From NCBI GenBank assembly GCA_041664945.1, contig JBAYJY010000031.1, positions 1 to 34,438 of the forward strand: DNA of 34,438 nt, read 5' to 3'. The stretch comes from JBAYJY01 sp041664945 (GTDB taxonomy: Bacteria > UBP15 > UBA6099). Numbering within the stretch: position 1 is the first letter of the stretch; each line of letters starts with the position of its first letter. This document shows positions 1-7,720 of the stretch, in pieces. The translations under genes and the position numbers were made by a program. Below the pieces are notes generated by a model. The model saw only the letters and a list, made by a program, of their open reading frames with translations. It was not told the origin of the DNA and did no database searches.

Positions 1-756
1 ATTCACCTCGACGGCATCCACAAGAACGAGGAGATTTATAACATATTCGACACGGCGACGATCCTGAACCGGCCGATATCGATTTCCATAACCGATAAAT
101 CCGGAACATCCGGCATCGCTCACTGGGTCAACACTTATCTGAATCTCGAACCGCGCTCGCAGATCGACAAAAGGCAGCCGGGCATCATCAAGATCAGCGA
201 ATGGGTCAAGGAACAGTATGAAAACGGCCGCAGCACAGCGATCTCGAACGAGGAAATTCTCGAACAGGCCGTCCGCAACCTGCCGGAATATTTCGACATC
301 GACCTCGAGTACATTCAGGAAGCCGCGCGCGAGCTGATGAGCGCCACGGTCGAAAGATTGACAAACGATGCCGTCATCATCTCCATGGACAAAGCGCGGC
401 AGGAAAAAGTGCTCGAAGAGAAATTCAAGAAGAACCCGTTCATCCAGCTTGCGGTCATCGCCGACAAAGAAGGACAGAAGCACACGGATATATTCACTCG
501 CTCGGGCCGCATAAGCAAAGAAGACGAAGCGAAACTGGACAAGGACTACTCGAAGCGCGCGTGGTTCATTATCCCGTCCGAAAACGGGCATGTGCACATC
601 ACGGGCCTTTTCACGTCGAAGATCACCGGTCTGCTCGGCCTCACCGTTTCAGCGCCGATCAACAGAGACGGCGAAGTCGTCGGCGTCCTGCGCCTCGACT
701 GCAAGTTCGAGGATCTCGTTAAAGCCAGCCGTCAGGAAATCAAGATTGATTACTGA
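1..756 (+). CDS. 2-isopropylmalate synthase-like enzyme with C-terminal Cache (PDC-like) sensor domain, 3' part
   Basis: The frame is open from the first base, so the start lies outside the window; 251 residues are visible. The first ~50 residues (GIHKNEEIYNIFDT, then ITDKSGTSGIAHWVN) match the segment that follows the TIM barrel in the 2-isopropylmalate/homocitrate synthase (DRE-TIM metallolyase) family. After a helical linker, residues ~100-248 look like a Cache/PDC fold: an N-terminal helix, then RAWFI, a conserved 'SAPI' strand and 'GEVVGVLRLD'. Cache domains usually sense ligands outside the cell in receptors, but no membrane segment is visible here, so this would be a cytoplasmic regulatory domain in place of the LeuA leucine-binding domain. 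The reaction is not known from this fragment. No strong terminator follows; a 10-bp inverted repeat (769-778 with 893-902, 114-nt spacing) lies in the gap before the convergent gene. Confidence 0.7.
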   Translation: MHLDGIHKNEEIYNIFDTATILNRPISISITDKSGTSGIAHWVNTYLNLEPRSQIDKRQPGIIKISEWVKEQYENGRSTAISNEEILEQAVRNLPEYFDIDLEYIQEAARELMSATVERLTNDAVIISMDKARQEKVLEEKFKKNPFIQLAVIADKEGQKHTDIFTRSGRISKEDEAKLDKDYSKRAWFIIPSENGHVHITGLFTSKITGLLGLTVSAPINRDGEVVGVLRLDCKFEDLVKASRQEIKIDY

Positions 757-924
757 TAACAAACGAATGCGGCTTTAGACCTTGGACGTTTGGCTGAAAA
801 CGAAAAGCTTTCAATAGCGCCTCTAGCGGAATTTTAGCGGCGGTCGGAAATAAAGCTTGAGAAACAAGAAATATCTTTCTCCATCCTAACGCCTAAAGCC
901 GCCTTTTAATATATTCATTTCCGA

Positions 925-1719
925 TTAAATAATCGCAATGCGGTCTATGACCGGTTCCGGATATCGGATGACGTCCTTGTTCGCGTCTGAAAATTTCGCG
1001 GGCGCGTTTTCCTTCAGCGACTGCTTGATGACGGTGAGAAAATAAACCGCTTCGCGGAGACCGAAATACCACGAGCGGCTGAGAAGCCCTTCGGCGCAAA
1101 CAGGCACGACCCTGCAGGCGATAACCGTTCTGTCGCCTTTTCTGACGATCTGAGCGCCGTACGGGCTTTGAAGAACGAACGAAGTTCCGCCAAGCGGGGC
1201 GCTGAGCGTCAGTCGCGCGCCCGCGTCGTGAGCTTTCGTTGAATAATTCAGCGCAGTGACCTGCGGGGTCCAGTTGCGCGGGCTCGAAGCCCATGCGATA
1301 TAATTGCTCCAGTCGGTTCCGGCCCGCTGCCGCCTTGCCAGAGGCACGAATATCCGCTGCCTTATCTCACCGGTTATTGACTGTTTTGCTTTCTCGGTGA
1401 AAAGGATATTGTCGTCGATCGGAACCGGGATAGCGCCGCCCAAAACCAGCCCGACCGGGATAAACTCGTCCTTATTATCGGTATAGCGGATGTCGACCTG
1501 AACGACAGCGATGTCTGCGAATTTCGTGGAGAACTCGTAGAAGAGATGTTCGTCCGGATTGTCGAGCACGCGTGTGTAACGCTTGGGGTTCCTGAGGGGT
1601 TCCTTGGCGACGCCGGGCGACGAAACGCGCGGCCATTCGAGGGCGCCGCCGATTCTGAAATCGCGCGATTCCTCATCGATGATTTTGAAAAGAGACCTGA
1701 TGTTGACGGTAGGAAACAT
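925..1719 (-). CDS. Unknown protein, 264 aa, downstream of lipoprotein
   Basis: I do not recognise a family. The ORF is intact, begins three bases after the stop of the lipoprotein gene and has no clear ribosome binding site, so it is probably translated by coupling. The protein shows no signal peptide or membrane helix. It has alternating hydrophobic strands (for example IAVVQVDIRY and VGLVLGGAIPVPI) and an arginine-rich stretch near residues 125-135, which suggests a mostly beta soluble protein. It ends the minus-strand cluster that begins with the sigma-54 activator. The role is open; the tight spacing suggests it works with the lipoprotein. Confidence 0.6.
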   Translation of the reverse strand: MFPTVNIRSLFKIIDEESRDFRIGGALEWPRVSSPGVAKEPLRNPKRYTRVLDNPDEHLFYEFSTKFADIAVVQVDIRYTDNKDEFIPVGLVLGGAIPVPIDDNILFTEKAKQSITGEIRQRIFVPLARRQRAGTDWSNYIAWASSPRNWTPQVTALNYSTKAHDAGARLTLSAPLGGTSFVLQSPYGAQIVRKGDRTVIACRVVPVCAEGLLSRSWYFGLREAVYFLTVIKQSLKENAPAKFSDANKDVIRYPEPVIDRIAII

Positions 1720-1722
1720 AAC

Positions 1723-2895
1723 TCAGTCGCAACACGGTTTCTGCACGGCCATAAACGCCATGGGCTTGCCTTTGTTTTTTATTCGAAACTGGTACGCCTT
1801 AAGCGCGTGAGCGGCGTGAGCGGCGGCCCAAAACTTGTCTTCCAGCTTATAGCGGTTGTCCAGAATCGAGTTCGCGAGCTCATCTACTGAAAGCCGAACC
1901 CACGGTTCCTCGAGCCTGCTATCCGGCAGAGCCTCGTCGAGCAAATCGAGCGCGTGGCCGGAATATAGAATAAGCTCGCCTGCGTTTTCCGGTTTTTGTG
2001 TTTTCTCATACCAGAACTTGGAGAATGAGCCGTTGGAATTCTGGTTCTTCTTAAGCATCTCAACAACTTGATCGACATGCTTCTGCGCCTTTTCCCATAC
2101 GCCGAGCAGCGCGACGGATTCCATGGCCGGCGCTTCGCCCTTGAACCGGCGGTCTTTCTTCTTCGCCGATTCGTATTCCGCGAATGCTTCTGCCAGCTTA
2201 AACCTTTTATACTCGTTGACGGACACTGCGATTCCGAGCTGCTCGATAAGTCCTTCATACGAACCCCAATCGACAGGCCTCGCGAGCGCAGCTTCCAGCA
2301 AATCCTCGAAACTCACTATCTTCCCTGTTTCGGTCGCCCATTTGGATGTCACAAGATTCGCTTTTGAGAAAGCGATCAGAGTCCAGCCCAGTTCATTGCC
2401 TTGGGGTCCTGTTGCGAGCGGAACAGAAGGAGCGAAATCGGCGAGGTCGATTTTTTCCATAGCGCGTTGAGTGAACTGGCCGAGTCCCGCCGTGTCTCCG
2501 TTTTGCAGAACGAATGTCGTTTCATTATCTATTTGCGCCACAATCAGATCGGCGAGAAATTGATTCCTGTGTTGTTCGGCTTCCTTGCCGCCCGCTTTGC
2601 CTTCGAAATACGGACCGCGATTGTCGAATTTGATCAAATCCGGAAATACCCCTGATGAAATAACGGACAATGCCTGCTGTCTTTTCTGAGTGACGGCGTC
2701 GACAACTACATATCTGTCCCCGTAACCGTAAATTCCTTCCACGAGCTTCCACGGGTCAGCGTCCGTGGTCACAGTAACACGGTCGGCTGCCATCCACGCA
2801 TTATTTATTTTCTTCGTCATTCTGTTCCCGCATGACGTCGAGAAAACAACGCCGGTGAGAAGAATGAGAAATATACCCCATCTGTAACTATTCAT
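1723..2895 (-). CDS. Probable lipoprotein with alpha-toroid-like repeats
   Basis: The chosen start has GGAGG seven bases upstream and gives a 390-aa protein beginning with a hydrophobic signal (MNSYRWGIFLILLTGVVF) and a cysteine at residue 22 after STS. This is a lipobox-like site, although position -3 is serine rather than the usual leucine. A 15-codon longer start at 2940 overlaps the upstream stop as ATGA but would bury the signal peptide. The C-terminal third has helix pairs with a 'KNQNSNGSFSKFW' segment and 'AAAHAAHALKAY', reminiscent of the alpha/alpha toroid repeats of terpenoid-cyclase-like proteins. That resemblance is by eye only. It probably sits at the membrane facing the periplasm, and lies between the NtrC-type regulator and an unknown protein. 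Confidence 0.65.
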   Translation of the reverse strand: MNSYRWGIFLILLTGVVFSTSCGNRMTKKINNAWMAADRVTVTTDADPWKLVEGIYGYGDRYVVVDAVTQKRQQALSVISSGVFPDLIKFDNRGPYFEGKAGGKEAEQHRNQFLADLIVAQIDNETTFVLQNGDTAGLGQFTQRAMEKIDLADFAPSVPLATGPQGNELGWTLIAFSKANLVTSKWATETGKIVSFEDLLEAALARPVDWGSYEGLIEQLGIAVSVNEYKRFKLAEAFAEYESAKKKDRRFKGEAPAMESVALLGVWEKAQKHVDQVVEMLKKNQNSNGSFSKFWYEKTQKPENAGELILYSGHALDLLDEALPDSRLEEPWVRLSVDELANSILDNRYKLEDKFWAAAHAAHALKAYQFRIKNKGKPMAFMAVQKPCCD

Positions 2896-2936
2896 GCGTC
2901 CTCCGTTTTCGGCGGTCCGGCCGCTCGCCGCCGGCG

Positions 2937-4301
2937 TCATTTCAGTTCGTGTTCGTCGAGCTTATAGTATAGCGCGCGTTCGCTGAGCGCCAGCCGTTTC
3001 GACGCTTCTTTCCTGTTCCCGCCGGTTTCTCTCAGAGCCCTGATAATAATCTCTTTCTCGACGCGGTCCATCATCTTCTTAAGAGAATCGTCGGTAAAAA
3101 AAACGTCCGCGGCTAAAGCGTCGCCCGGTTTAACGCGCAAAGCTGCCAATTGTTCTGCGGTAATCGCATCCCCTTCAGTCAGCAGAGTCGCCTGTTCGAT
3201 CACATTTATCAACTCCCGCACATTCCCAACCCATTTATGCTCAAGCAGCAGGTTGATTGCGTCGGGAGTGAACCGCGTAATGTCTCTCGAATGTTCCTTG
3301 CATAGCTTTGTTAGGAAATGTTCGGCGAGCAGGATTATATCCTCGCGTCTCTCGCGCAGAGGCGGAATGTATATTTCGACAACTTTTATGCGGTGGTAGA
3401 GATCGAGCCGGAACAGGTTCTGTTTCACCTGTTCGGAGAGGTCCTTATTTGTCGAGCAGATAAGGCGCGTGTCAACCGGGATGTTGTGACTGTCGCCGAC
3501 CCGGCGCACCGTTCCGTCGTCCAGCGTGCGCAGAAGTTTCGCCTGCAGCGAAAGTTGAAGTTCGGATATCTCGTCGAGAAGCAGCGTGCCGCCGTCTGCC
3601 TCCTCGAAAATTCCTCGTTTGTTCGTGAACGCGCCTGTGTATGCTCCCTTGACATGCCCGAACAACTCGCTCTCAAGCAAATTTTCCGGAATCGCGGCGC
3701 AGTTGAGCGCGACTAATCCTTTTCGCGAGCGCTGACTGTTGTAATGAAGAGCGCGCGCGACAAGCTCTTTGCCGACGCCCGTCTCGCCGGTGATCAGAAC
3801 CGAGGCGTTCGAGGGCGCTACACGCCTGATCCGGTCGAAAACATCCTGCATCTGCTTGCTTTTGCCGATAATCCCTGAAAAATCGTATCGCCGCTCGAGC
3901 TCCGCTCTCATTTTTTCGTTCTCGCGCACGAGATGAACGCGCTCGAGGCCCTTTTTCACCACTTCCCTGATTTCCTGAAGGTTGAACGGTTTCGTGACAT
4001 AATCCGCCGCGCCCAGCTTCATGCACTCGATCGCGTTCTCTATCGAGCCGTATGCGGTGATCATTATGACCGCCGGCCCGCGCGCGGAAGCGCCGTTTAT
4101 TTTTTTCAGAATCTCCATTCCATCTATGTCGGGAAGTCTCACATCGCACAGAACAAGCTCATAATCATCATGTTCGAGCTTCTCAAGCGCCTGCGCGCCC
4201 GTAACCGCGGAAGAAGTGGCATATCCCTCATCGCCGAGATATGTCTCGAGAATCTCCACGATTGACTGTTTGTCGTCAATGATAAGAATGTGATCCGGCA
4301 T
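2937..4301 (-). CDS. NtrC-family sigma-54-dependent response regulator
   Basis: A 454-aa protein with the standard three-domain layout. The receiver domain (1-120) has acidic D9/D10, phospho-acceptor D53 in LCDVRLPD, T82 and K104. The AAA+ domain has Walker A GETGVGKE (172-179), the sigma-54 contact loop GAYTGA (219-224; the usual form is GAFTGA) and Walker B GGTLLLDE (237-244). The C-terminus is a Fis-type helix-turn-helix (about 415-454). It should activate RNA polymerase-sigma-54 promoters after phosphorylation. No histidine kinase is adjacent, so the partner is elsewhere. The gene heads the cluster with the lipoprotein and unknown gene; its stop overlaps an in-frame ATG of the next ORF. 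The SD before ATG 4301 is weak. Confidence 0.95.
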   Translation of the reverse strand: MPDHILIIDDKQSIVEILETYLGDEGYATSSAVTGAQALEKLEHDDYELVLCDVRLPDIDGMEILKKINGASARGPAVIMITAYGSIENAIECMKLGAADYVTKPFNLQEIREVVKKGLERVHLVRENEKMRAELERRYDFSGIIGKSKQMQDVFDRIRRVAPSNASVLITGETGVGKELVARALHYNSQRSRKGLVALNCAAIPENLLESELFGHVKGAYTGAFTNKRGIFEEADGGTLLLDEISELQLSLQAKLLRTLDDGTVRRVGDSHNIPVDTRLICSTNKDLSEQVKQNLFRLDLYHRIKVVEIYIPPLRERREDIILLAEHFLTKLCKEHSRDITRFTPDAINLLLEHKWVGNVRELINVIEQATLLTEGDAITAEQLAALRVKPGDALAADVFFTDDSLKKMMDRVEKEIIIRALRETGGNRKEASKRLALSERALYYKLDEHELK

Positions 4302-4328
4302 GTAGCACCATAACGCTTGTTTTGTGAA

Positions 4329-4337
4329 ATTATATCA
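4329..4337 (-). promoter_or_regulatory. Extended -10 promoter inside a palindrome, upstream of the NtrC-type regulator
   Basis: The minus strand reads TGATATAAT, an extended -10 element, about 28 bases before the regulator's ATG. It lies inside the palindrome TGTGA-N7-TCACA (4323-4339). No good -35 is visible, as expected for an extended -10 promoter. The palindrome resembles CRP/FNR-type half sites, but its 7-base spacer differs from the usual 6, so the regulator is unknown. Confidence 0.45.
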
Positions 4338-4500
4338 CACGCGGGAGTCAACTGAAACAGCGGCTGAAACAGAAATAAACGAGGCGCATCAGAAAAAATC
4401 GAATACCTTCAGTCCGCCTTATTCATCACGGATTCGGGTTATCCCGGCTCATCAGCGGGATTGATGGCTCATAAACATAAAAAGCGCTTTTTCAGGAATA

Positions 4501-4525
4501 AAAAAAAGCCACCTTTTCTGGTGGC
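4501..4525 (-). terminator. Rho-independent terminator of the yjfB-like transcript / candidate sRNA
   Basis: On the minus strand a perfect 6-bp stem (GCCACC / GGTGGC, loop AGAAAA) is followed by at least seven T residues. It lies about 95 nt beyond the yjfB-like stop codon and is oriented to end transcripts from that gene and from the second sigma-28-like promoter. Confidence 0.85.
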
Positions 4526-4565
4526 TCTTTAGGAGGAGTTGCTGTGGCTAGCAGCAACCATGTCA
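4501..4565 (-). ncRNA. Candidate sigma-28-driven small RNA with anti-Shine-Dalgarno linker
   Basis: From the start predicted by the promoter at 4572-4599, the minus strand would give an RNA of about 65 nt. It contains a 7-bp hairpin (GTTGCTG / CAGCAAC, 4538-4558), then an unpaired linker TCCTCCT (4531-4537), then the terminator hairpin with its U-tract. A single-stranded UCCUCCU between two stems could pair with Shine-Dalgarno sequences of mRNAs, a mode known for several bacterial antisense sRNAs. The RNA is an inference from promoter, hairpin and terminator order. The same segment could simply be the 3' UTR of the yjfB-like mRNA. Confidence 0.45.
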
Positions 4566-4571
4566 ATCAAT

Positions 4572-4599
4572 TTATCGGTCACTTCGCTTGTAAACTTTA
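4572..4599 (-). promoter_or_regulatory. Second sigma-28-like promoter, between yjfB-like stop and terminator
   Basis: The minus strand carries TAAAGTTT, a perfect sigma-28 (FliA) -35, then 12 bases, then ACCGATAA (7 of 8 to GCCGATAA). The spacer is one base longer than the enteric consensus of 11, so activity is less certain than for the promoter at 4886-4912. It starts 21 bases after the yjfB-like stop and points at the hairpins and terminator only. Confidence 0.5.
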
Positions 4600-4619
4600 G
4601 TCCTTTTGAAAAAAAGATT

Positions 4620-4796
4620 TCAGGCGTACACGTCGATCGAATTTTTCTCCAGAAGATTGGCGAGCGGTTTTGCCTGCGCAACCTCTGCGTCGCTCACAGC
4701 CTTGAGCAACTGAATCAGGACATTTCCGTGCGTCTGCTGGGATTTGGTTATGATCTGGGAGGCGTAGCTCGACTGGCTCATCGATACTGGATCCAT
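4620..4796 (-). CDS. YjfB-like putative motility protein, 58 aa
   Basis: The start at 4796 is fixed by a strong GGAGGT seven bases upstream; an in-frame longer reading to 4895 would run through the SD. The 58-residue product begins MDPVSMSQSS, is helical and ends NSIDVYA. This layout (short protein, Met-rich start, amphipathic helix, C-terminal 'x-D-hydrophobic' tail) resembles the YjfB putative motility family, whose biochemical role is not established. A near-consensus sigma-28 promoter upstream supports co-expression with late flagellar genes. It is a single-gene transcript ended by the terminator at 4501-4525. The family assignment is by pattern; the gene itself is secure from SD, promoter and terminator. 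Confidence 0.75.
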   Translation of the reverse strand: MDPVSMSQSSYASQIITKSQQTHGNVLIQLLKAVSDAEVAQAKPLANLLEKNSIDVYA

Positions 4797-4885
4797 TTTG
4801 CTTACCTCCAAAAAAAGTTTTTCACTCCTTCCCCTCCGTGGTCTGTGAGTGAACTTTTTTACTTCGACCTCCGTGTCCAATATAT

Positions 4886-4912
4886 TTATCGGCATCGCCG
4901 ACGAAATCTTTA
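4886..4912 (-). promoter_or_regulatory. Sigma-28 (FliA-type) promoter of the yjfB-like gene
   Basis: The minus strand reads TAAAGATT, an 11-base spacer, then GCCGATAA. That is 15 of 16 positions of the enteric FliA consensus (TAAAGTTT-N11-GCCGATAA) with exact spacing. Transcription would start near 4879 and give a leader of about 80 nt before the ATG at 4796. Confidence 0.85.
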
Positions 4913-5039
4913 CAGGCCCGAAAAAATATTTTTGACTTTTTACCCATACGTCACAGTCTTGACACCCCCGATATTATCCACAAGAATAGGAACGCGGTTC
5001 GTTTGAGTCGGAATACGGTTTGAGAAGACACAATTTGCT

Positions 5040-5684
5040 ATGATCATTGATATGCACATACACACAATGGTTTCTTCGCCCTGCAGCTTCATAGACCCTG
5101 TGGAGTGCATCGAAACCGCTATCTCACGCGGACTGGACGCTATCTGCATCACAGAACACGACGCGCTTGAAGGCAGCCGCGTGCTGAAGGACATTGCCCG
5201 CTCGTATAGAGGCTTCATTGTCCTGTCGGGAATCGAAGTTTTGAGCCGCGAAGGCCACCTGCTGGTTTACGGCTATGATAAAGACATCACTGGAGTGCCT
5301 TCAGCGCGCGATGTTATTGATATTGTCGGTTCGTGCGGCGGAATAGTTATCCCGGCGCATCCGTGGCGCGCTCCCTTCGGCTGGTACAGCGGAACTCTGG
5401 ACCGCCCGCTCGAAGAAACCGATTTCGCCGAGCTTTTCGGCGTAATCGAAAAATATAACGGTTCTTCGTCGCCCAAACAGAACCAAATGGCTGTAAACTA
5501 TTGCCAAAAGACAGGCGCTTTCGGCATCGGCGGCAGCGACGCGCACTCCGTGAGCGGCATAGGCTGTTGCTTCACCGTTTTCGAAGACGACATCGCCGAC
5601 GAGCGGGAACTTGTAGCCGCTCTCCGCTCAGGCCGCTATAAGGCGGAAGCGGACGGACGCTATTTCGATATCTGGGGAGATTAA
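5040..5684 (+). CDS. PHP-domain metal-dependent phosphoesterase
   Basis: A 214-aa PHP-family protein with all main metal-binding motifs: DMHIHT (4-9), TEHD (38-41), GIEV with E66, PAHPWR with H107, and GSDAH (165-169). Stand-alone PHP proteins of this size hydrolyse small phosphorylated metabolites, nucleotides or oligonucleotides with a multi-metal centre in the cytoplasm; the substrate cannot be told from sequence. The SD is weak. A TTGACA at 4959-4964 with a poor AAGAAT -10 is the best promoter candidate, at low certainty. The ykvA-like gene follows after one base, so the two are probably cotranscribed. Confidence 0.9.
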   Translation: MIIDMHIHTMVSSPCSFIDPVECIETAISRGLDAICITEHDALEGSRVLKDIARSYRGFIVLSGIEVLSREGHLLVYGYDKDITGVPSARDVIDIVGSCGGIVIPAHPWRAPFGWYSGTLDRPLEETDFAELFGVIEKYNGSSSPKQNQMAVNYCQKTGAFGIGGSDAHSVSGIGCCFTVFEDDIADERELVAALRSGRYKAEADGRYFDIWGD

Positions 5685-5685
5685 A

Positions 5686-6144
5686 ATGGAAGAAAAAACC
5701 AATCAGCTTCAAACAATGTTCGCCGCGACCGCAAGCCACATCATGATCCTGCCGCGGCTCGTAAAACTGCTCCTCGGCCTGTTCCGCGACGCAAGGGTCC
5801 CGCGCTGGCTAAAATTCCTGACCGCCGGCGCTATCCTGTACGTCGCACTGCCCATCGATCTACTCCCGGATTTCGTTCCCACCGCCGGCTGGGTCGATGA
5901 TATGGTTGTCATCTTTCTAATTCTGATCCAATATATGAAATACTGCCCGCCGGCTGTCTTCAAGGAAAACTGGGATAACACGATGGGCGACGCTTTCAGC
6001 CTCGAAACCGACCTGCTTAAAACTGTCGAACGGCTCGAACCGCTCGTGGGCGACCGCTACGCTTCTATCCGCAACACCGTCGCCGGCCTTACATCCAAAA
6101 TTACAGAATATAACGCGCAAAAAACGGAAAAAGTTGTGGAGTAA
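5686..6144 (+). CDS. YkvA family (DUF1232) membrane-associated protein
   Basis: The 152-aa product carries the DUF1232 signature: a hydrophobic helix (about 43-56), then LPIDLLPDFVP (55-65), a short turn and the acidic pair D71-D72 before a second hydrophobic stretch. The family is widespread and of unknown function, probably membrane-bound by this hairpin. GGGGAG lies six bases before the ATG. It starts one base after the PHP gene's stop. The C-terminal ~50 residues form a predicted helical tail that is not part of the core domain. Confidence 0.88.
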   Translation: MEEKTNQLQTMFAATASHIMILPRLVKLLLGLFRDARVPRWLKFLTAGAILYVALPIDLLPDFVPTAGWVDDMVVIFLILIQYMKYCPPAVFKENWDNTMGDAFSLETDLLKTVERLEPLVGDRYASIRNTVAGLTSKITEYNAQKTEKVVE

Positions 6145-6222
6145 ACGGCTGAATTTGTGCCTGGCTTTTGCTTTATTTCGCTTCTGCCGGCGTAATGCGT
6201 GAATGACCGGTGCCTGCTTTGT

Positions 6223-7635
6223 TTATGTGTATAGTCTGTCTGAAAAGCGGGCGAGCATATCGTAAACATCGCCTCGCGCTTTGAAGCCCGGGAAATCGTA
6301 ACCGAGGTCGGATCGCGAGAAACCGTCAGCGCGCCGGCTGTGCCGCTCTACATAGTCCGCGAGCGTTTTACTCTTCAGTCTGATGCCGAACCGGTCGGGC
6401 TCCGACGTCCACGGGGCTCCCGGTTCTGACTCGATCGGAAATATCCGGATCGACGTCCCGTATTTCTCTCTCAACTTCATCGCGAACTTCAGCCCGTCAT
6501 GCACATCCATGTCCGTTTCGCCAGGAAGCAGCGCGTAGTACAACAGAGTTTTGACTCCGCGCTCAGTTATTTTTCGCACCGATTCCCTAAGGCGCTCGTT
6601 CGTCATTCCCGCCGGATAAAAACACGGGCGCGCCGCGTCGCTGAACGCAGTCGGCGAAAATGCGATGCGCGACCCGGTCTCCGCGAACGCCGCCGCGAAC
6701 GACTCGATAAACGCGTCGTCAGGCGTTCCGTTGTAATACTCGAACACCATCGATATTTTCAGTCCGGCCGCCCGCGTCATGTCGAACAGTTTCACATAAT
6801 AACCGTTGTCCGTTCCCGGCGGATTGAAGCAGATATAGAAGTCCGTTATTCCGTAATTATCAATCGTTGTTTTGATGTCGTTGAAAACCGCTTCCGGTTC
6901 CCGGAAGATCACCGAATTGCGATTTGAAATGCTCCTGTGCGCCGCCGAGCCGCCGCCGCAGAACGCGCAGTCGGCAGTGCAGCCGCGCCCAACATAAAGA
7001 TAGTGCATCGGCCTCTCCGCCGCGCTGCCCGGCTTGGAGAAATACTGCGCCGTGTAGAGCTTCTGATTGCGTATCAGCGATCTGTCCGTAAAATCCATCT
7101 CTGCGAGGTCTTCCGGCCCGGCGCGGTAAGATGCCGGATTGGCGACAACCCGGCCACGCTTTCGCCACAGCAGATTTGGAATGCCGCTAAAATCCTTTTT
7201 TCCGGCCTCAAGCGCCTTCGCAAGCTCTCTGATCGGCCGTTCTCCCTCGCCTCGAATCACATAATCCGCCGCCGGCCAGTCCTCCATTATCTCCGCCGCA
7301 AATGCGGATGCCGTCAGGCCACCCAATAACGTCTTAACTCCCGGCGCCGCCTTTTTTATCCGCTCAAGCGCCTCGCGAACCTCGAACGCCTGCTGATGCC
7401 AGTGCAGCGGCAGGCACGCCATGTCCGGTGTCCCGGATTCAACGAATCTCTCAACCGTGAACTCCGGATCGAGCCGCTCCTCTATCCCCGCATGCGCGAT
7501 CTCTGCTTCGTGGCCGTCCCGACGTAACAACCCGGCAATCGGCAGCAGGCCCAGCGGCATGATTTCTATGAAATTGCCGCTGAACTTACCGCGCTTAAAC
7601 ACCTTCTTGGGCAGATGAATGATTGTAATTTTCAT
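6223..7635 (-). CDS. B12-binding-type radical SAM protein
   Basis: The ATG at 7635 begins MKITIIHLPKK, the usual first strand of a cobalamin-binding domain; a TTG 48 bases upstream is less likely. The 470-aa protein has an N-terminal Rossmann-like domain (about 1-145, with LLGGLTAS and IRGEGE near its end), a linker, and a radical SAM core with the [4Fe-4S] ligands C219, C223 and C226 (CTADCAFC). This matches the class B methyltransferase-like/MiaB-distant group annotated as B12-binding domain radical SAM proteins. Substrate and reaction are unknown. It is transcribed away from the GH31 gene and stands alone. Confidence 0.9.
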   Translation of the reverse strand: MKITIIHLPKKVFKRGKFSGNFIEIMPLGLLPIAGLLRRDGHEAEIAHAGIEERLDPEFTVERFVESGTPDMACLPLHWHQQAFEVREALERIKKAAPGVKTLLGGLTASAFAAEIMEDWPAADYVIRGEGERPIRELAKALEAGKKDFSGIPNLLWRKRGRVVANPASYRAGPEDLAEMDFTDRSLIRNQKLYTAQYFSKPGSAAERPMHYLYVGRGCTADCAFCGGGSAAHRSISNRNSVIFREPEAVFNDIKTTIDNYGITDFYICFNPPGTDNGYYVKLFDMTRAAGLKISMVFEYYNGTPDDAFIESFAAAFAETGSRIAFSPTAFSDAARPCFYPAGMTNERLRESVRKITERGVKTLLYYALLPGETDMDVHDGLKFAMKLREKYGTSIRIFPIESEPGAPWTSEPDRFGIRLKSKTLADYVERHSRRADGFSRSDLGYDFPGFKARGDVYDMLARFSDRLYT

Positions 7636-7687
7636 TTTCACCGTCTCGGACCGCTTTGCAACGCATGCATCGCCGCGCTTCAAACTC

Positions 7688-7720
7688 TTATTATATAATA
7701 ACCCGGACTATTTATCCGGG
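7688..7720. promoter_or_regulatory. Palindromes in divergent radical SAM / GH31 intergenic region
   Basis: A perfect 14-bp AT palindrome (TTATTATATAATAA, 7688-7701) carries a TATAAT on each strand and is directly followed by the hairpin CCCGGA-N7-TCCGGG (7702-7720). Position between divergent genes suits a shared promoter/operator, but I see no matching -35 boxes. Confidence 0.3.

Noticed and set aside
769..902. 10-bp inverted repeat as a terminator between the convergent genes
   Set aside because: The 114-nt spacing is too long for an intrinsic terminator, and only a four-T run follows.
3864..3871. GCCGATAA inside the NtrC-type gene as a third sigma-28 promoter
   Set aside because: No TAAAG-type -35 at the right distance, and it lies within coding sequence.
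4539..5006. Plus-strand ORF preceded by AGGAGG, including an 18-codon GTG peptide at 4543-4599
   Set aside because: It runs antisense through the yjfB-like gene and its promoter. The AGGAGG is better explained as the complement of the UCCUCCU linker, and no plus-strand promoter is visible.
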